64,000 nucleotides of DNA from Virgisporangium aurantiacum. GTDB taxonomy: Bacteria > Actinomycetota > Actinomycetes > Mycobacteriales > Micromonosporaceae. Made by a program: the position numbers and the translations under genes. The notes below the pieces were generated by a model. That model searched no databases and was not told where the DNA came from. It saw nothing but the letters and a program-made list of their open reading frames with translations. The stretch is taken from positions 186,001 through 250,000 of the forward strand of contig NZ_BOPG01000033.1 of assembly GCF_016863635.1 (NCBI RefSeq). The letters are read 5' to 3'. Shown here one piece after another: positions 25,256 to 34,392 of the stretch; positions within the stretch are counted from its first letter, which is position 1; every line of letters starts with the position of its first letter.

Positions 25256-27376
25256 TCAGCGGCCCGCCATCGACGCCCCGCGCCCGTTGCGGGTGGCGAG
25301 GTAGTCGGTTCCTGGAAGGCCCCCGTCGGCGGCACGGGGGCCTTCCGCCGTCGACGCGTCGACCGACCGGAACAGCGCGGCGGTGGAGTCACCCTCCTGC
25401 CAACTGTTGTTGTCGGCCCGCGCGGTCGGGCCGACGCGCGCGGCGTCGGCGTTGTCGACCGCGACGTTGAGACGCAGCACCGCCGCGATGTCGGGCAGCG
25501 AGAAGCCGGCCGACCGGTTCCGGAACGCCGTGTTGTTCGACAGTTCCAGCGCCGCCCGGTTGCCGTCGTTGCTGAACCCGTGCCCGGTGTTGGCCCATGC
25601 CGCGTTGTGGCGGACCTTGTGCGCGGCCTCCAACGGATCCGGTCCGCCGCCGAACGTGAACCCGTTGGCCCGATTGCCGAACGCCCAGTTGTACTCGACG
25701 CTCACCGGGCTGCGGAACGCACCGAGGTCGTAGCCGCCGGCCGCGTTGCCGTACGCCCGGTTGCCGCGGATCAGGTTGCCCCCGCCCGCACCGAACTGCA
25801 CGCCCAGCCCGATCCCGGCGGTGCCCGTCGCGTCGTGGTTGTCGAAGAAGTCGCTGTCGAGCACCTGGTTGCCGGTGGTCCCGTCGTCGCGCAGCATCAG
25901 CCCCGACCGTCCATTGTGGTGCGAGGAGAGCCGCCGGAAGACGGTGTCGCGGCAGGCCCGGCACACCCACGCGTGGGTCGGCGCGGCGCGGATCTCCAGC
26001 CCCTGCACCGTCCAGTACGCGGTCTGCTGGGTGACCGCCCACTTGTCGGCCGGTATCCCCGACGCGTCGAGCACCGCGTGCTCGGACCGGAAGTTGCTCA
26101 ACGTGATCCGCCGGTCGGCGGTTCCGCTCGTCCGGATCTCGACCGGCGTCGTGAGCCGGTAGACGCCGCCGCGCAACGCGATCGTCTGGCCCGGTTGCAC
26201 CACCGACACGGCCTTGTTCACCGACGCGTACGGGCGCTGCTCGGTGCCGTCGCCGGCGTCGGACCCGTTCGGCGCCACGAAGATGTCGGCGGCGCCCGCG
26301 CCCTCCGGCGGCCGCGACGTCGGCGCGGCGGTCGGACCTTCCGACGCCGACGCGCTGCCGGCCGACGGATCGGACGGGGCGACGGCTACCGGCGGCTCGA
26401 CGGTCAGGGCGTCGGGCGACGCGGGGGAGTAGTGCACCGCGAACACCAGCCCACCGCCCGCGATCACGGCGGCGGCGGTGGTCGCCGCGGCCACGGCCCG
26501 TCGCTGGAGCAGCGCGGGCAGGTGCGACAGCACCATCGGCCCGAACGCCACGGTCCGCACCGCCTTGGCGTGCAGCGCGGCCTGCAGGGCGGCGTGCACC
26601 GCGGCCGCCACGGCCACCGGCACCGGCAGGGCGACGACGCCGAGCAGCAGCTTCTCCGGCGCCACCAGGCCCAGCTGGAACCGCCGGCACCGTGGACAGT
26701 CCCGGACGTGGCGCGTCAACCGCTTGCGCCAGACCGGATCCGGGTCACCGGTCCAGCGCCGGGTCACCTCGGCGAGTTCGGGGCAGCGCGGCGTCGCTCC
26801 CAGCGCCCGCACGACGGCGCGTACCGCGTCCAATCGGCTCTTCATCCGCCGCACCCGCACAGCCGCGTGCGGCGGCGTGACCCCGAGCGCCGCGGCGAGG
26901 TCGGCGCGGGTGAGGTCGCCGGCGACCTCCTGCCACCACAGCCCCAGCAACTGCCGGTCGTCGGCGTCGAGCCAGTGGGTGGCCCGGGTGAGGTCGGCCC
27001 GCTGGCCGGTGAGTTCCAGCTCGGCGAGCGTGCGGTCGGCGAGATCGCCGCCGGGATCGGGAACGTCGACGGGCTGCGGGTGCCGACGCAGCTGCGCCCG
27101 TCGGCGCCCGCGCAGGTGCAGGTGGACCTGGCGGTGGGCGATCGCCAGCAACCACGGCCGGAACCGCTCCGGGTCGCGCAACGCGGGCAGGCCCCGGATC
27201 GCCTGGATCATCGTCTCCTGCACGAGATCGTCGACGTCGGTGTCGCCGTTGAGCACCCGCCCGATCACGTTGTAGACGAGCGCGAGATGACCCTCGACCA
27301 GCGCCTGAACCGCAGCCGTGTCGCCGGCTTGAGCGGCCCGGACGAGCGCTGAGGTATCAGGATCATCCTCGGTCAC
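25256..27376 (-). CDS. ECF sigma factor fused to zinc-finger, membrane segment and extracellular beta-helix
   Basis: 706 residues from a GTG at 27376. Sigma region 2 at 11-90 (VDDLVQETMIQAIRGLP, FRPWLLAIAHRQV); region 4 at about 130-190 (TRADLAAALGVTPPHAAVRV); an anti-sigma-like zinc motif H223-x3-C227-x2-C230; hydrophobic segment(s) at about 245-265 and 294-315; a Ser/Pro linker; and from 364 a PL9/right-handed beta-helix domain (IFVAPNGSDAGDGTEQRPYAS, then NxAxxN-type coils) to the end. Read plainly, one chain contains sigma factor, anti-sigma element, membrane anchor and outside sensor or enzyme. It converges on the pectinesterase/lyase pair, suggesting pectin-responsive control. Confidence 0.85.
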   Translation of the reverse strand: MTEDDPDTSALVRAAQAGDTAAVQALVEGHLALVYNVIGRVLNGDTDVDDLVQETMIQAIRGLPALRDPERFRPWLLAIAHRQVHLHLRGRRRAQLRRHPQPVDVPDPGGDLADRTLAELELTGQRADLTRATHWLDADDRQLLGLWWQEVAGDLTRADLAAALGVTPPHAAVRVRRMKSRLDAVRAVVRALGATPRCPELAEVTRRWTGDPDPVWRKRLTRHVRDCPRCRRFQLGLVAPEKLLLGVVALPVPVAVAAAVHAALQAALHAKAVRTVAFGPMVLSHLPALLQRRAVAAATTAAAVIAGGGLVFAVHYSPASPDALTVEPPVAVAPSDPSAGSASASEGPTAAPTSRPPEGAGAADIFVAPNGSDAGDGTEQRPYASVNKAVSVVQPGQTIALRGGVYRLTTPVEIRTSGTADRRITLSNFRSEHAVLDASGIPADKWAVTQQTAYWTVQGLEIRAAPTHAWVCRACRDTVFRRLSSHHNGRSGLMLRDDGTTGNQVLDSDFFDNHDATGTAGIGLGVQFGAGGGNLIRGNRAYGNAAGGYDLGAFRSPVSVEYNWAFGNRANGFTFGGGPDPLEAAHKVRHNAAWANTGHGFSNDGNRAALELSNNTAFRNRSAGFSLPDIAAVLRLNVAVDNADAARVGPTARADNNSWQEGDSTAALFRSVDASTAEGPRAADGGLPGTDYLATRNGRGASMAGR
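25314..25346. terminator. hairpin terminator inside the 3' end of the sigma fusion gene
   Basis: A perfect 13-bp stem (25314-25326 with 25334-25346, GGAAGGCCCCCGT on the left) and a 7-nt loop. It starts 60 nt after the pectate lyase stop, the right place to end the pectin operon, yet it lies about 25 codons inside the opposite gene, which reads through it as ordinary protein sequence. Confidence 0.7.
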
Positions 27377-27501
27377 GGCCGGATCGTACTCCCGGACATC
27401 GGTGAATGTCTCTGCCCTGCGAGCGGGTACGGCCGTTACGAGTTCAGTTTTCGCGCCGGAGAACCTGTTGCGTTTTCGCGGTTGGACACCCTTCGGGGTT
27501 G

Positions 27502-27588
27502 GCTCCATGATCGTTAGCGGTGCGACGTTTTTGCTGTTTTCAGCGACTCGGGACAGCAAAAACGTCGCACCGCTTTGGATCATGGAGC
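27502..27588. repeat. long near-perfect inverted repeat (35-nt arms)
   Basis: Arms 27502-27536 and 27554-27588 pair at 32 of 35 positions around a 17-nt loop; the single mismatch block is 3 nt. The inner 21 bp (from AGCGGTGCGACG to TTTTTGCTG) pair perfectly. It lies between the divergent sigma fusion gene and the toxin-like gene. Its T/A runs and composition differ from neighbouring DNA. A dispersed palindromic element or a structured RNA are the main options. The rest of 27377-27686 shows no gene. Confidence 0.7.
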
Positions 27589-27686
27589 GATCGAAGCGGC
27601 ATCGGCGGGGAAGTTCGTCCACGTCATGTCCGAAAGGTTGCCCGCGTGCCGGTGACGACGGTGGCGGCGCGTGGAAACGTCGAGGG

Positions 27687-29618
27687 ATGCCCGACCGTCG
27701 CAGCCACGAAGAGCCGGGTGAGGGCGAGCACGCTGATGCGCGTCCACCCGTGACCGTCGCGGCCGCGCCCGCGACGGACAGCGCCGTCTCCGCGTTGCCC
27801 AACACCGCGATGTCGGCGATGTTCGGCGGGGCCGCCGCCGGGCCAATGCCGTTCGGGCCCCTTGCCGCGCCCGGCCTCAGCAACAGCCAGCTCGCCGGCT
27901 TCCTGAGCGGCGCGGGGCCGGTCGGCGCCGACTACATGGCCCAGATCGTGCCGCCCGGGCCCGGACCGACCGGCACGGGATTCATCGACCACAGTGACGG
28001 CTCCAACGTGCGCACCGGTCCGGCCGAGGCGGGCGGGAAACTCGTGCATCCGCAACCGCTGCCGCCGGCCACGCGGGTGTTCCTCAGCGGCGCCTACCCG
28101 GGCTCGCCCGACTGGCACTACGTCACCGCGTACCTCGACGACGGCATGGTCCGCGGTTACCTGCAGGGGTTCCGCGTCACCACCGACCTGCCCGAGCCGA
28201 CCGCGCGCCTGCACCAGGTCCGCAGCGGTGAGACGGCCGAGAAGCTCGCCGCGGAGGAGTTCGGCGGAGCCGTCGAGGACGGGCACGACCTGCGCTTCTA
28301 CGAGAACGTGCTGCTGTTCGTGAACCAGCAGAAGGGCCGGGCCGGCGTCACCGGCAAGTTCCAGGACCCGGGCATTCTGGGCGGCGGCGCGAACAACGTC
28401 CAGCTGGTCGCCGGGCACCGGATCTGGCTGGTGAGCCCGGCCTACGCCAAGGCGTTGAAGGGCGTGGTGCCGTCCGGGTCGCTGACCGGTGGCGCGGTCG
28501 CGAAGGCGCGGCGGTTCGCCGTGCACCTCGAGGACATCATCGACAGCGTCACCGGGTCGCCGCAGTACCTCGGCGCGGTGGCCGGCGAGTACGCGCAGGC
28601 GATCCGCGACCACCTGCCGGAGATCATCGGGATCGTCGCCGGGTTCGTGATGGCCGAGATGGCCTCGGCGTTCCTCGCCGCGACACCGACCGGCGTCGGG
28701 CAGATCGCGGCGGTGCTGATCCAGCTCGGGCTCGCGGCGTTCGGCGCGGTCGGCATGGTGGAGGCGGGCGTCGAGGCGATCAAGCACGCCGACGCCTGGC
28801 TGACCCAGGCGTGGACGGCGTCCGGCGACGCGGCGAAGGTCGCCGGGGCGAGCAAGGAGTTCCTGCGGATGCTCGTCTGCATCGCGATGGCCGCGCTGTC
28901 CTACCTCGGGGTGAAGGGCAACATGGGCAACGCGGTGAAGATCGCGGGCTCGATGGCGCCGCCGATGGCGCCCGCGCTCGCGGTCGCCGGCGGCGGGCAG
29001 ATCCGCGCGGGTGCCGGCAGTGCCGTCGCTCTCGGCCCGCCGCAGCCTTTCGGACCGGTGGGTACCGCGATGGCGATGGAGGCGCATCCGGAGGGTGGTG
29101 GCGGTGGGAAGTACCCGGACACGTGGAAGGACTTCGACCCCGCCAACCACGCCGAGTTCGAGGAGGCGCTGAAGAAGTTCCGCAAGTCCGAGGACCTCAC
29201 CACCGACCCGAAGCTGCGCGGCGGCGAGGGCCAGCTCTTCCCGCACCCCGACCAGCCGCGCGCGCTCAAGCGCTGGTACCAGAAGCGGCTCGGCGACCTG
29301 AAGAAGTCGGTCGAGAAGCTGGAGGAGGCGGGCAAGGTGATCGACGGCAACCCCGCCCTCAGCCGGGACATGACCGTCGTCGACATCTCGCAGAAGGGCA
29401 GCGACTGGATCGAGCGGGGCTTCGACCACACGTCGCTGGAGCTCAAGAACGCCCTCGGGGACGAGGCGGTCGCGGCCGCGCGGCAGCGGTGCATCGAGGC
29501 GCTCGCCACGGAGCAGAGCGCGACGGCGAAGGAGATTCTCAAGAAGCTGCGGCGGAACTCGGCGAATGTGCACTGGTCTCCGGAGCAGGGCAAGATACTG
29601 ATCATCGACATGCAGTAG
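27687..29618 (+). CDS. polymorphic-toxin-like or injected-effector-like protein
   Basis: 643 residues; the start is uncertain (ATG 27687; later GTG codons near 27750 are possible). No signal peptide. After an Ala/Pro-rich N-terminus comes an SH3-like region (about 105-170, SNVRTGPAEAGGKLV, RVFLSGAYPG), a LysM-like segment (about 174-225, RLHQVRSGETAEKLAAEEFG), a hydrophobic stretch of two or three helices (about 310-361) and a charged C-terminal domain (about 473-643) ending NVHWSPEQGKILIIDMQ. A shared delivery region ahead of a variable C-terminal domain, followed by a small gene, is the polymorphic toxin plan. Toxic activity is not identified. Confidence 0.55.
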   Translation: MPDRRSHEEPGEGEHADARPPVTVAAAPATDSAVSALPNTAMSAMFGGAAAGPMPFGPLAAPGLSNSQLAGFLSGAGPVGADYMAQIVPPGPGPTGTGFIDHSDGSNVRTGPAEAGGKLVHPQPLPPATRVFLSGAYPGSPDWHYVTAYLDDGMVRGYLQGFRVTTDLPEPTARLHQVRSGETAEKLAAEEFGGAVEDGHDLRFYENVLLFVNQQKGRAGVTGKFQDPGILGGGANNVQLVAGHRIWLVSPAYAKALKGVVPSGSLTGGAVAKARRFAVHLEDIIDSVTGSPQYLGAVAGEYAQAIRDHLPEIIGIVAGFVMAEMASAFLAATPTGVGQIAAVLIQLGLAAFGAVGMVEAGVEAIKHADAWLTQAWTASGDAAKVAGASKEFLRMLVCIAMAALSYLGVKGNMGNAVKIAGSMAPPMAPALAVAGGGQIRAGAGSAVALGPPQPFGPVGTAMAMEAHPEGGGGGKYPDTWKDFDPANHAEFEEALKKFRKSEDLTTDPKLRGGEGQLFPHPDQPRALKRWYQKRLGDLKKSVEKLEEAGKVIDGNPALSRDMTVVDISQKGSDWIERGFDHTSLELKNALGDEAVAAARQRCIEALATEQSATAKEILKKLRRNSANVHWSPEQGKILIIDMQ

Positions 29619-29627
29619 GAAAGGCTC

Positions 29628-30161
29628 ATGACCGATTTCGCCGGCCTGGAACAGCGCCTCGGGCTGAAGAAGTACCTGGCCAGCCCGCTCGGCACGCTGT
29701 ACTTCACCGCGTCCGATCGGATCATCGTCCGCCGGTTCGACGGCGCGTTGCCGGCGGCGCTGCGGCCGGCCTACACCGACCTGATCGCCGCCGCACAGAC
29801 GTGGATCGACCGCCATCCGCGCGTCGCCGAACTGGCCCGGGTGCAGCAGCCCACCGGGACCGGTGCCGACTACGTGGCCTGGTCGCTGTTCCCGTACTCG
29901 CCGACCAGCAACTACTACGACCTCGACGCACCGGTCGAGCCGCCGGCCGAGTGGGCCCGGCTGTTCGCGGCCGTCGGTGCCGCGCCGCCCCCGCTCGACC
30001 CGCGCGACGTGATCGTCGCCAACGTGGTGCGCCGCAGCCTGCTCGAACCGAACGGCAAGACTTTTTTCGACGCGGCCGAGGCCAGGTTTGTCGTGGTGGA
30101 GCCGCGTTTCACCGCGGAAGACATCCGTTCGTGGGCCGACATCGACGAACTCGAGGACTAG
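29628..30161 (+). CDS. small protein after the toxin-like gene, candidate immunity protein
   Basis: 177 residues, ATG at 29628, 9 nt after the preceding stop with AGGAAAGG upstream. Soluble, no signal or membrane helix, with acidic tail WADIDELED. No recognised domain. Position immediately behind a candidate toxin C-terminus supports an immunity role; it could equally be a chaperone. Confidence 0.5.
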   Translation: MTDFAGLEQRLGLKKYLASPLGTLYFTASDRIIVRRFDGALPAALRPAYTDLIAAAQTWIDRHPRVAELARVQQPTGTGADYVAWSLFPYSPTSNYYDLDAPVEPPAEWARLFAAVGAAPPPLDPRDVIVANVVRRSLLEPNGKTFFDAAEARFVVVEPRFTAEDIRSWADIDELED

Positions 30162-30207
30162 TCTGAGAAAAACACCGCCATTGTTTTTATCGTCAGGAGG
30201 ACAGTCG

Positions 30208-31431
30208 ATGTCCGAGCGCGTGTTCGTCATCGTGGGTGCGTCTCTCGCCGGTGCGAAAGCGGCCGAGACGCTCCGGGCCGAGGGCTTCGACGGGCGGGTG
30301 GTGCTCGTCGGCGAGGAGAACGACCTGCCGTACGAGCGTCCGCCGTTGTCGAAGGGCTACCTCCTCGGCAACGACCCCCGCGAGCAGGCCTTCCCGCACG
30401 ACCGGGCCTGGTACGACGAGCAGAAGATCGAACTGCTGCTCGGCCAGGCCGCGACCGCGATCGACCGGACAGCGAAGACGGTGACGCTCGCCGACGGAAC
30501 CGCCCTGAGCTACGACAAACTCCTGCTCGCCACCGGCTCACGGGTGCGCACGCTCGACATCGCCGGCTCCGACCTGCCCCAGGTGCGGTACCTGCGGCGG
30601 ATCGAGGAGTCGGAGGCGCTGCGCGCGGCGTTCGCGGAGCGGCCGCAGGTGGTGGTCGCCGGCGCTGGCTGGATCGGGCTGGAGACCGCGGCGGCGGCCC
30701 GCGCCGCGGGCTGCGACGTCACCGTGGTGGAGCTCGACACGTTGCCGCTGCGCCGCGTGCTCGGCGACGAGGTGGCGACGGTCTTCCGTGACCTGCACAC
30801 CGAGCACGGCGTCACGTTCAGGTTCGGCACCGGCCTGCGGGAGTTCGGCGGCCTCGAGGATCGGCTGACGCACGTGGTCACCGAGAGCGGCGAGGAGGTG
30901 CCGGCCGACCTCGCGATCGTCGGCGTCGGCATCCGGCCGGCGGTCGAGCTGGCCGAGGCCGCCGGGCTCACCGTCGACAACGGGGTGGTCGTCGACGCGA
31001 GCCTGCGCACCGACGACCCCGACGTCTACGCCTGCGGCGACGTCGCGTCGTGGGACCATCCGGGGCTGAAGCGGCGGCTCCGCGTCGAGCACTGGGCGAA
31101 CGCGCTGAACGGCGGGCCGGCCGCGGCCAAGGCGATGCTCGGCCAGGACGTCACCTACGACCCGGTGCCGTACTTCTTCACCGACCAGTACGACCTGGGC
31201 ATGGAGTTCGCCGGCTGGTTCGAGCCGAAAGGCGTCGAGCGCGTGGTCTTCCGCGGCGACAAGGCGACCCGCGAGTTCATCGCGTTCTGGACCGCCGGCG
31301 GCCGGGTGCTGGCCGGCATGAACGTCAACGTGTGGGACGTCACCGACGACATCCAGGCCCTGGTGCGGGCCGGCTGGGCCGGCACCGCCGTCGATCTCGA
31401 CCGGCTGGCCGACCCCGACGTCCCGCTCTCC

Positions 31432-31443
<12 letters not shown>
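30208..31443 (+). CDS. ferredoxin-reductase-like FAD/NAD-binding oxidoreductase
   Basis: 411 residues, ATG at 30208 with a perfect AGGAGG 7 nt upstream. FAD site VIVGASLAGAKAAETL, NADH site VVVAGAGWIGLETA, and DVYACGDVASWDHP, as in rhodocoxin/putidaredoxin reductases, with the usual C-terminal reductase domain. It would pass electrons from NADH to a ferredoxin serving, for example, a P450. No ferredoxin gene is adjacent; the only P450 is 7 kb away and on the other strand. Confidence 0.9.
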
Positions 31444-32223
<780 letters not shown>

Positions 32224-32234
32224 GCGCCCACCTT

Positions 32235-32252
32235 AGTGGGCGGACGCCCACT
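32235..32252. promoter_or_regulatory. TetR-type operator, perfect 18-bp palindrome
   Basis: AGTGGGCG-GA-CGCCCACT at the middle of the 72-bp divergent spacer. A third half-site, CGCCCAC (32225-32231), sits next to it, reaching the methyltransferase start codon. The TetR gene starting at 32296 is the natural binder; it would control both directions. Confidence 0.75.
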
Positions 32253-32295
32253 TGGCCAGCCGGTAGAGTTCGCCGAGGAAGAAGGGAAGGCCCGG

Positions 32296-32883
32296 GTGCC
32301 GACTGGGGTGGCGATCCGCGACGTGCGGCAGCAGTTGTTCGACGCCGCCGAGCGGGTCCTGCTGCGCGGCGGGCCGAGCGCCCTCACCAGCCGGGCGGTC
32401 ACCACCGAGGCCGGCTGCGCGAAGGGCGTGCTGCACCGCCACTTCGTCGACTTCGACGAGTTCCTCGTCGAGCTGATCCGCGACCGCACCGCGCGCGTCA
32501 CCACGCAGGCCGAGGTGCTGCGGTCGTCCGCCGGAACCGGCACCGTCGCGGGCAACCTCACGGTGGTGCTCACCGACCTCTTCACGTCGGTGGCCGCGTC
32601 GATCATCAGCCTCGTCATCTTCCGCGACGACCTGCGCGTCCGGCTACGCCAGACCTACCCGACGGGCGTGCCGCTGCTGGCCGAGGCGGCCGCGATGATC
32701 TCCGCCTACCTGCTCGCCGAGCGCGACCTGGGCCGGATCGCGGCCGACGCCGACGTCGACACCGTCGCGCTCACGCTGATCGGATCCGGGCACCTGCTGT
32801 TCGCCGGCGGCAACCCGCCCGACGCCGACGCCGTGCTCAAGGTGATGAGCTCGGCGATCGCCGGGGTCACGGCGCATCGATGA
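32296..32883 (+). CDS. TetR-family regulator heading the Hsp70 operon
   Basis: 195 residues from a GTG at 32296 with GGAAGG upstream. N-terminal HTH: VRQQLFDAAERVLL, then TSRAVTTEAGCAKGVLHRHF. The C-terminal ligand domain is helical. Its stop overlaps the next ATG by 4 nt, so the regulator is co-translated with the chaperone-type genes that follow. Confidence 0.85.
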   Translation: MPTGVAIRDVRQQLFDAAERVLLRGGPSALTSRAVTTEAGCAKGVLHRHFVDFDEFLVELIRDRTARVTTQAEVLRSSAGTGTVAGNLTVVLTDLFTSVAASIISLVIFRDDLRVRLRQTYPTGVPLLAEAAAMISAYLLAERDLGRIAADADVDTVALTLIGSGHLLFAGGNPPDADAVLKVMSSAIAGVTAHR

Positions 32884-34073
32884 CGGCGGCGTACACTCCG
32901 GCAATGCTGTCCGGCAACGGGGGAGGAGCGGCGTCGCTCGACACGTTGCTCCGTTCGATCGGCGTGCCAGATCTCTATCTGCGCAACGCCTTCCGCATCT
33001 CGGGACTGTCCGTCGACGCCGCCACCGGCGAGCTGCGTCGCCGCGCCCAGCAGGTGCGCGCCGTGCAGGCGCTCGGTGGCGCACCGGCCACGGCCGGCCC
33101 GCTGCCGCCGTCACCCGCTCCCGACCTCGACGCGGTGCTGCAGGCGCTGGCGCGGTTGCGCGACCCGCTCACCCGGCTCGTCGACGAGTTCTTCTGGTTC
33201 TGGCCCGGGAAGGACGGGCCGGATGGCGACCCGGGCCTCGACGCGCTCACCGCCGGCCGGGTCGACGACGCCGAAAACCGTTGGCAGCGAATCGAATCGC
33301 GCTCGCCGTACGCGCTGCACAACCTCGCCGTGCTCAACCACGTCATCGCCATCGACGACGAACTCGCGCAGCCGCAACGCAAACTGGTCGGCGCGCCGCG
33401 CCGGTGGCGCGAGGCGTACCGGTACTGGATCGACGCGTGGCGCAGCGACGAGCACTGGGCGGTGTTCGGCGACCGGGTTCGCCGCGCCGGTCACCCGGGG
33501 CTCGGCGACTGGGTCGTGTCGACGCTGCGGGAACGGCTGCCGCTCGTGCTGTCGTCGGTCAACGCGACGATCGCGGCCGACAGCATGGAACGCGGCCGCG
33601 ACGAGGAATCGAGCCAGGTGCACTGGCGGATGGCCGCGCACCACCACCTCCCACCGCAACTGCGCGCCCGGGCGCTGCGGGCCGCCACCGACCCGCTGCT
33701 GTCCCGGATCCGCACGCACGGCGACCGCGCTCTCGCCGTCACCCGGGAAAACGCGCGGGCCGCGCCGGCGGCCGCGGAGCGTCTGCACGACCAGGCCGCG
33801 CCGCTGTTGCGCATGGTGTCGTTGTCGTCGGCGCCCGACGCCGACAACATCCACGACGAGGTCGCGCGCACGTTGTTGAAGCTCGCTTTCGAGTACCACC
33901 GCGCCACCGACGACTGGGCGGCGACGCTGCAGATCCTGCGGTGGGCGCAGAACGTCGCGCGCGGCCGGGCGATGCTGCAGTCGGTGCGCGAGAACGTGCA
34001 GGGCGTGGAGTTCGTCCTGGCGCACGGCACCAACGTGCAGGTCCGCTACCGGAAGTGGGGATTCGATGGGTGA
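32880..34073 (+). CDS. J-like co-chaperone candidate of the Hsp70 operon
   Basis: 397 residues. YLRNAFRISGLSVDAATGELRRRAQQV (given here in two parts: YLRNAFRISGLSVDA and ATGELRRRAQQV, residues about 32-60) resembles the start of a J domain, and LARLRDPLTRLVDEFFWFW near 93 resembles its last helix, but there is no HPD tripeptide. The remainder is alpha-helical, TPR-like. E. coli HscC has comparable degenerate J-like partners (DjlB/DjlC). ATGA overlap with TetR; a later ATG (32904) is also possible. The J-like assignment is inference from pattern and context. Confidence 0.55.
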   Translation: MTAAYTPAMLSGNGGGAASLDTLLRSIGVPDLYLRNAFRISGLSVDAATGELRRRAQQVRAVQALGGAPATAGPLPPSPAPDLDAVLQALARLRDPLTRLVDEFFWFWPGKDGPDGDPGLDALTAGRVDDAENRWQRIESRSPYALHNLAVLNHVIAIDDELAQPQRKLVGAPRRWREAYRYWIDAWRSDEHWAVFGDRVRRAGHPGLGDWVVSTLRERLPLVLSSVNATIAADSMERGRDEESSQVHWRMAAHHHLPPQLRARALRAATDPLLSRIRTHGDRALAVTRENARAAPAAAERLHDQAAPLLRMVSLSSAPDADNIHDEVARTLLKLAFEYHRATDDWAATLQILRWAQNVARGRAMLQSVRENVQGVEFVLAHGTNVQVRYRKWGFDG

Positions 34074-34392
34074 CGAGCCGCTGGAGCACGTGCTCGTCGA
34101 GGTGGCGACCGGGCTGTGGCGCCTGCAACGGCGGCTGGATCCGGGCACGCCGGAGGCCCGGCAGGTGCGGCGGATCTTCGACACGCTGGGCGACGCCGAC
34201 ATCCGCGTCGACGACCATCACGGCGTCACGTTCGATCCCGGCCTGGCGATCGACGTGGTCGCCTATCAACCGACCGAGGGCGTCACCCGGGAGCAGGTGA
34301 TCGAGACCGAACGGCCGTCGATCTACCGGGGCACCGCGACCCTGCAACGGGGTCGGGTCATCGTGGGAGTGCCTGTCGAGGGGACGACATGA
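34066..34392 (+). CDS. minimal GrpE-like nucleotide exchange factor
   Basis: 108 residues, ATG at 34066 overlapping the previous gene by 8 nt. RRIFDTLGDADIRVDDHHGV, VTFDPGLAIDVVAYQP and TLQRGRVIVGVPV follow the order of the C-terminal beta domain of GrpE, where DPxxHxxI is followed by a final RxxRVxVG strand. The long N-terminal coiled coil of GrpE is nearly absent. It is located directly before an Hsp70 gene, which supports the role. Confidence 0.6.
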   Translation: MGDEPLEHVLVEVATGLWRLQRRLDPGTPEARQVRRIFDTLGDADIRVDDHHGVTFDPGLAIDVVAYQPTEGVTREQVIETERPSIYRGTATLQRGRVIVGVPVEGTT

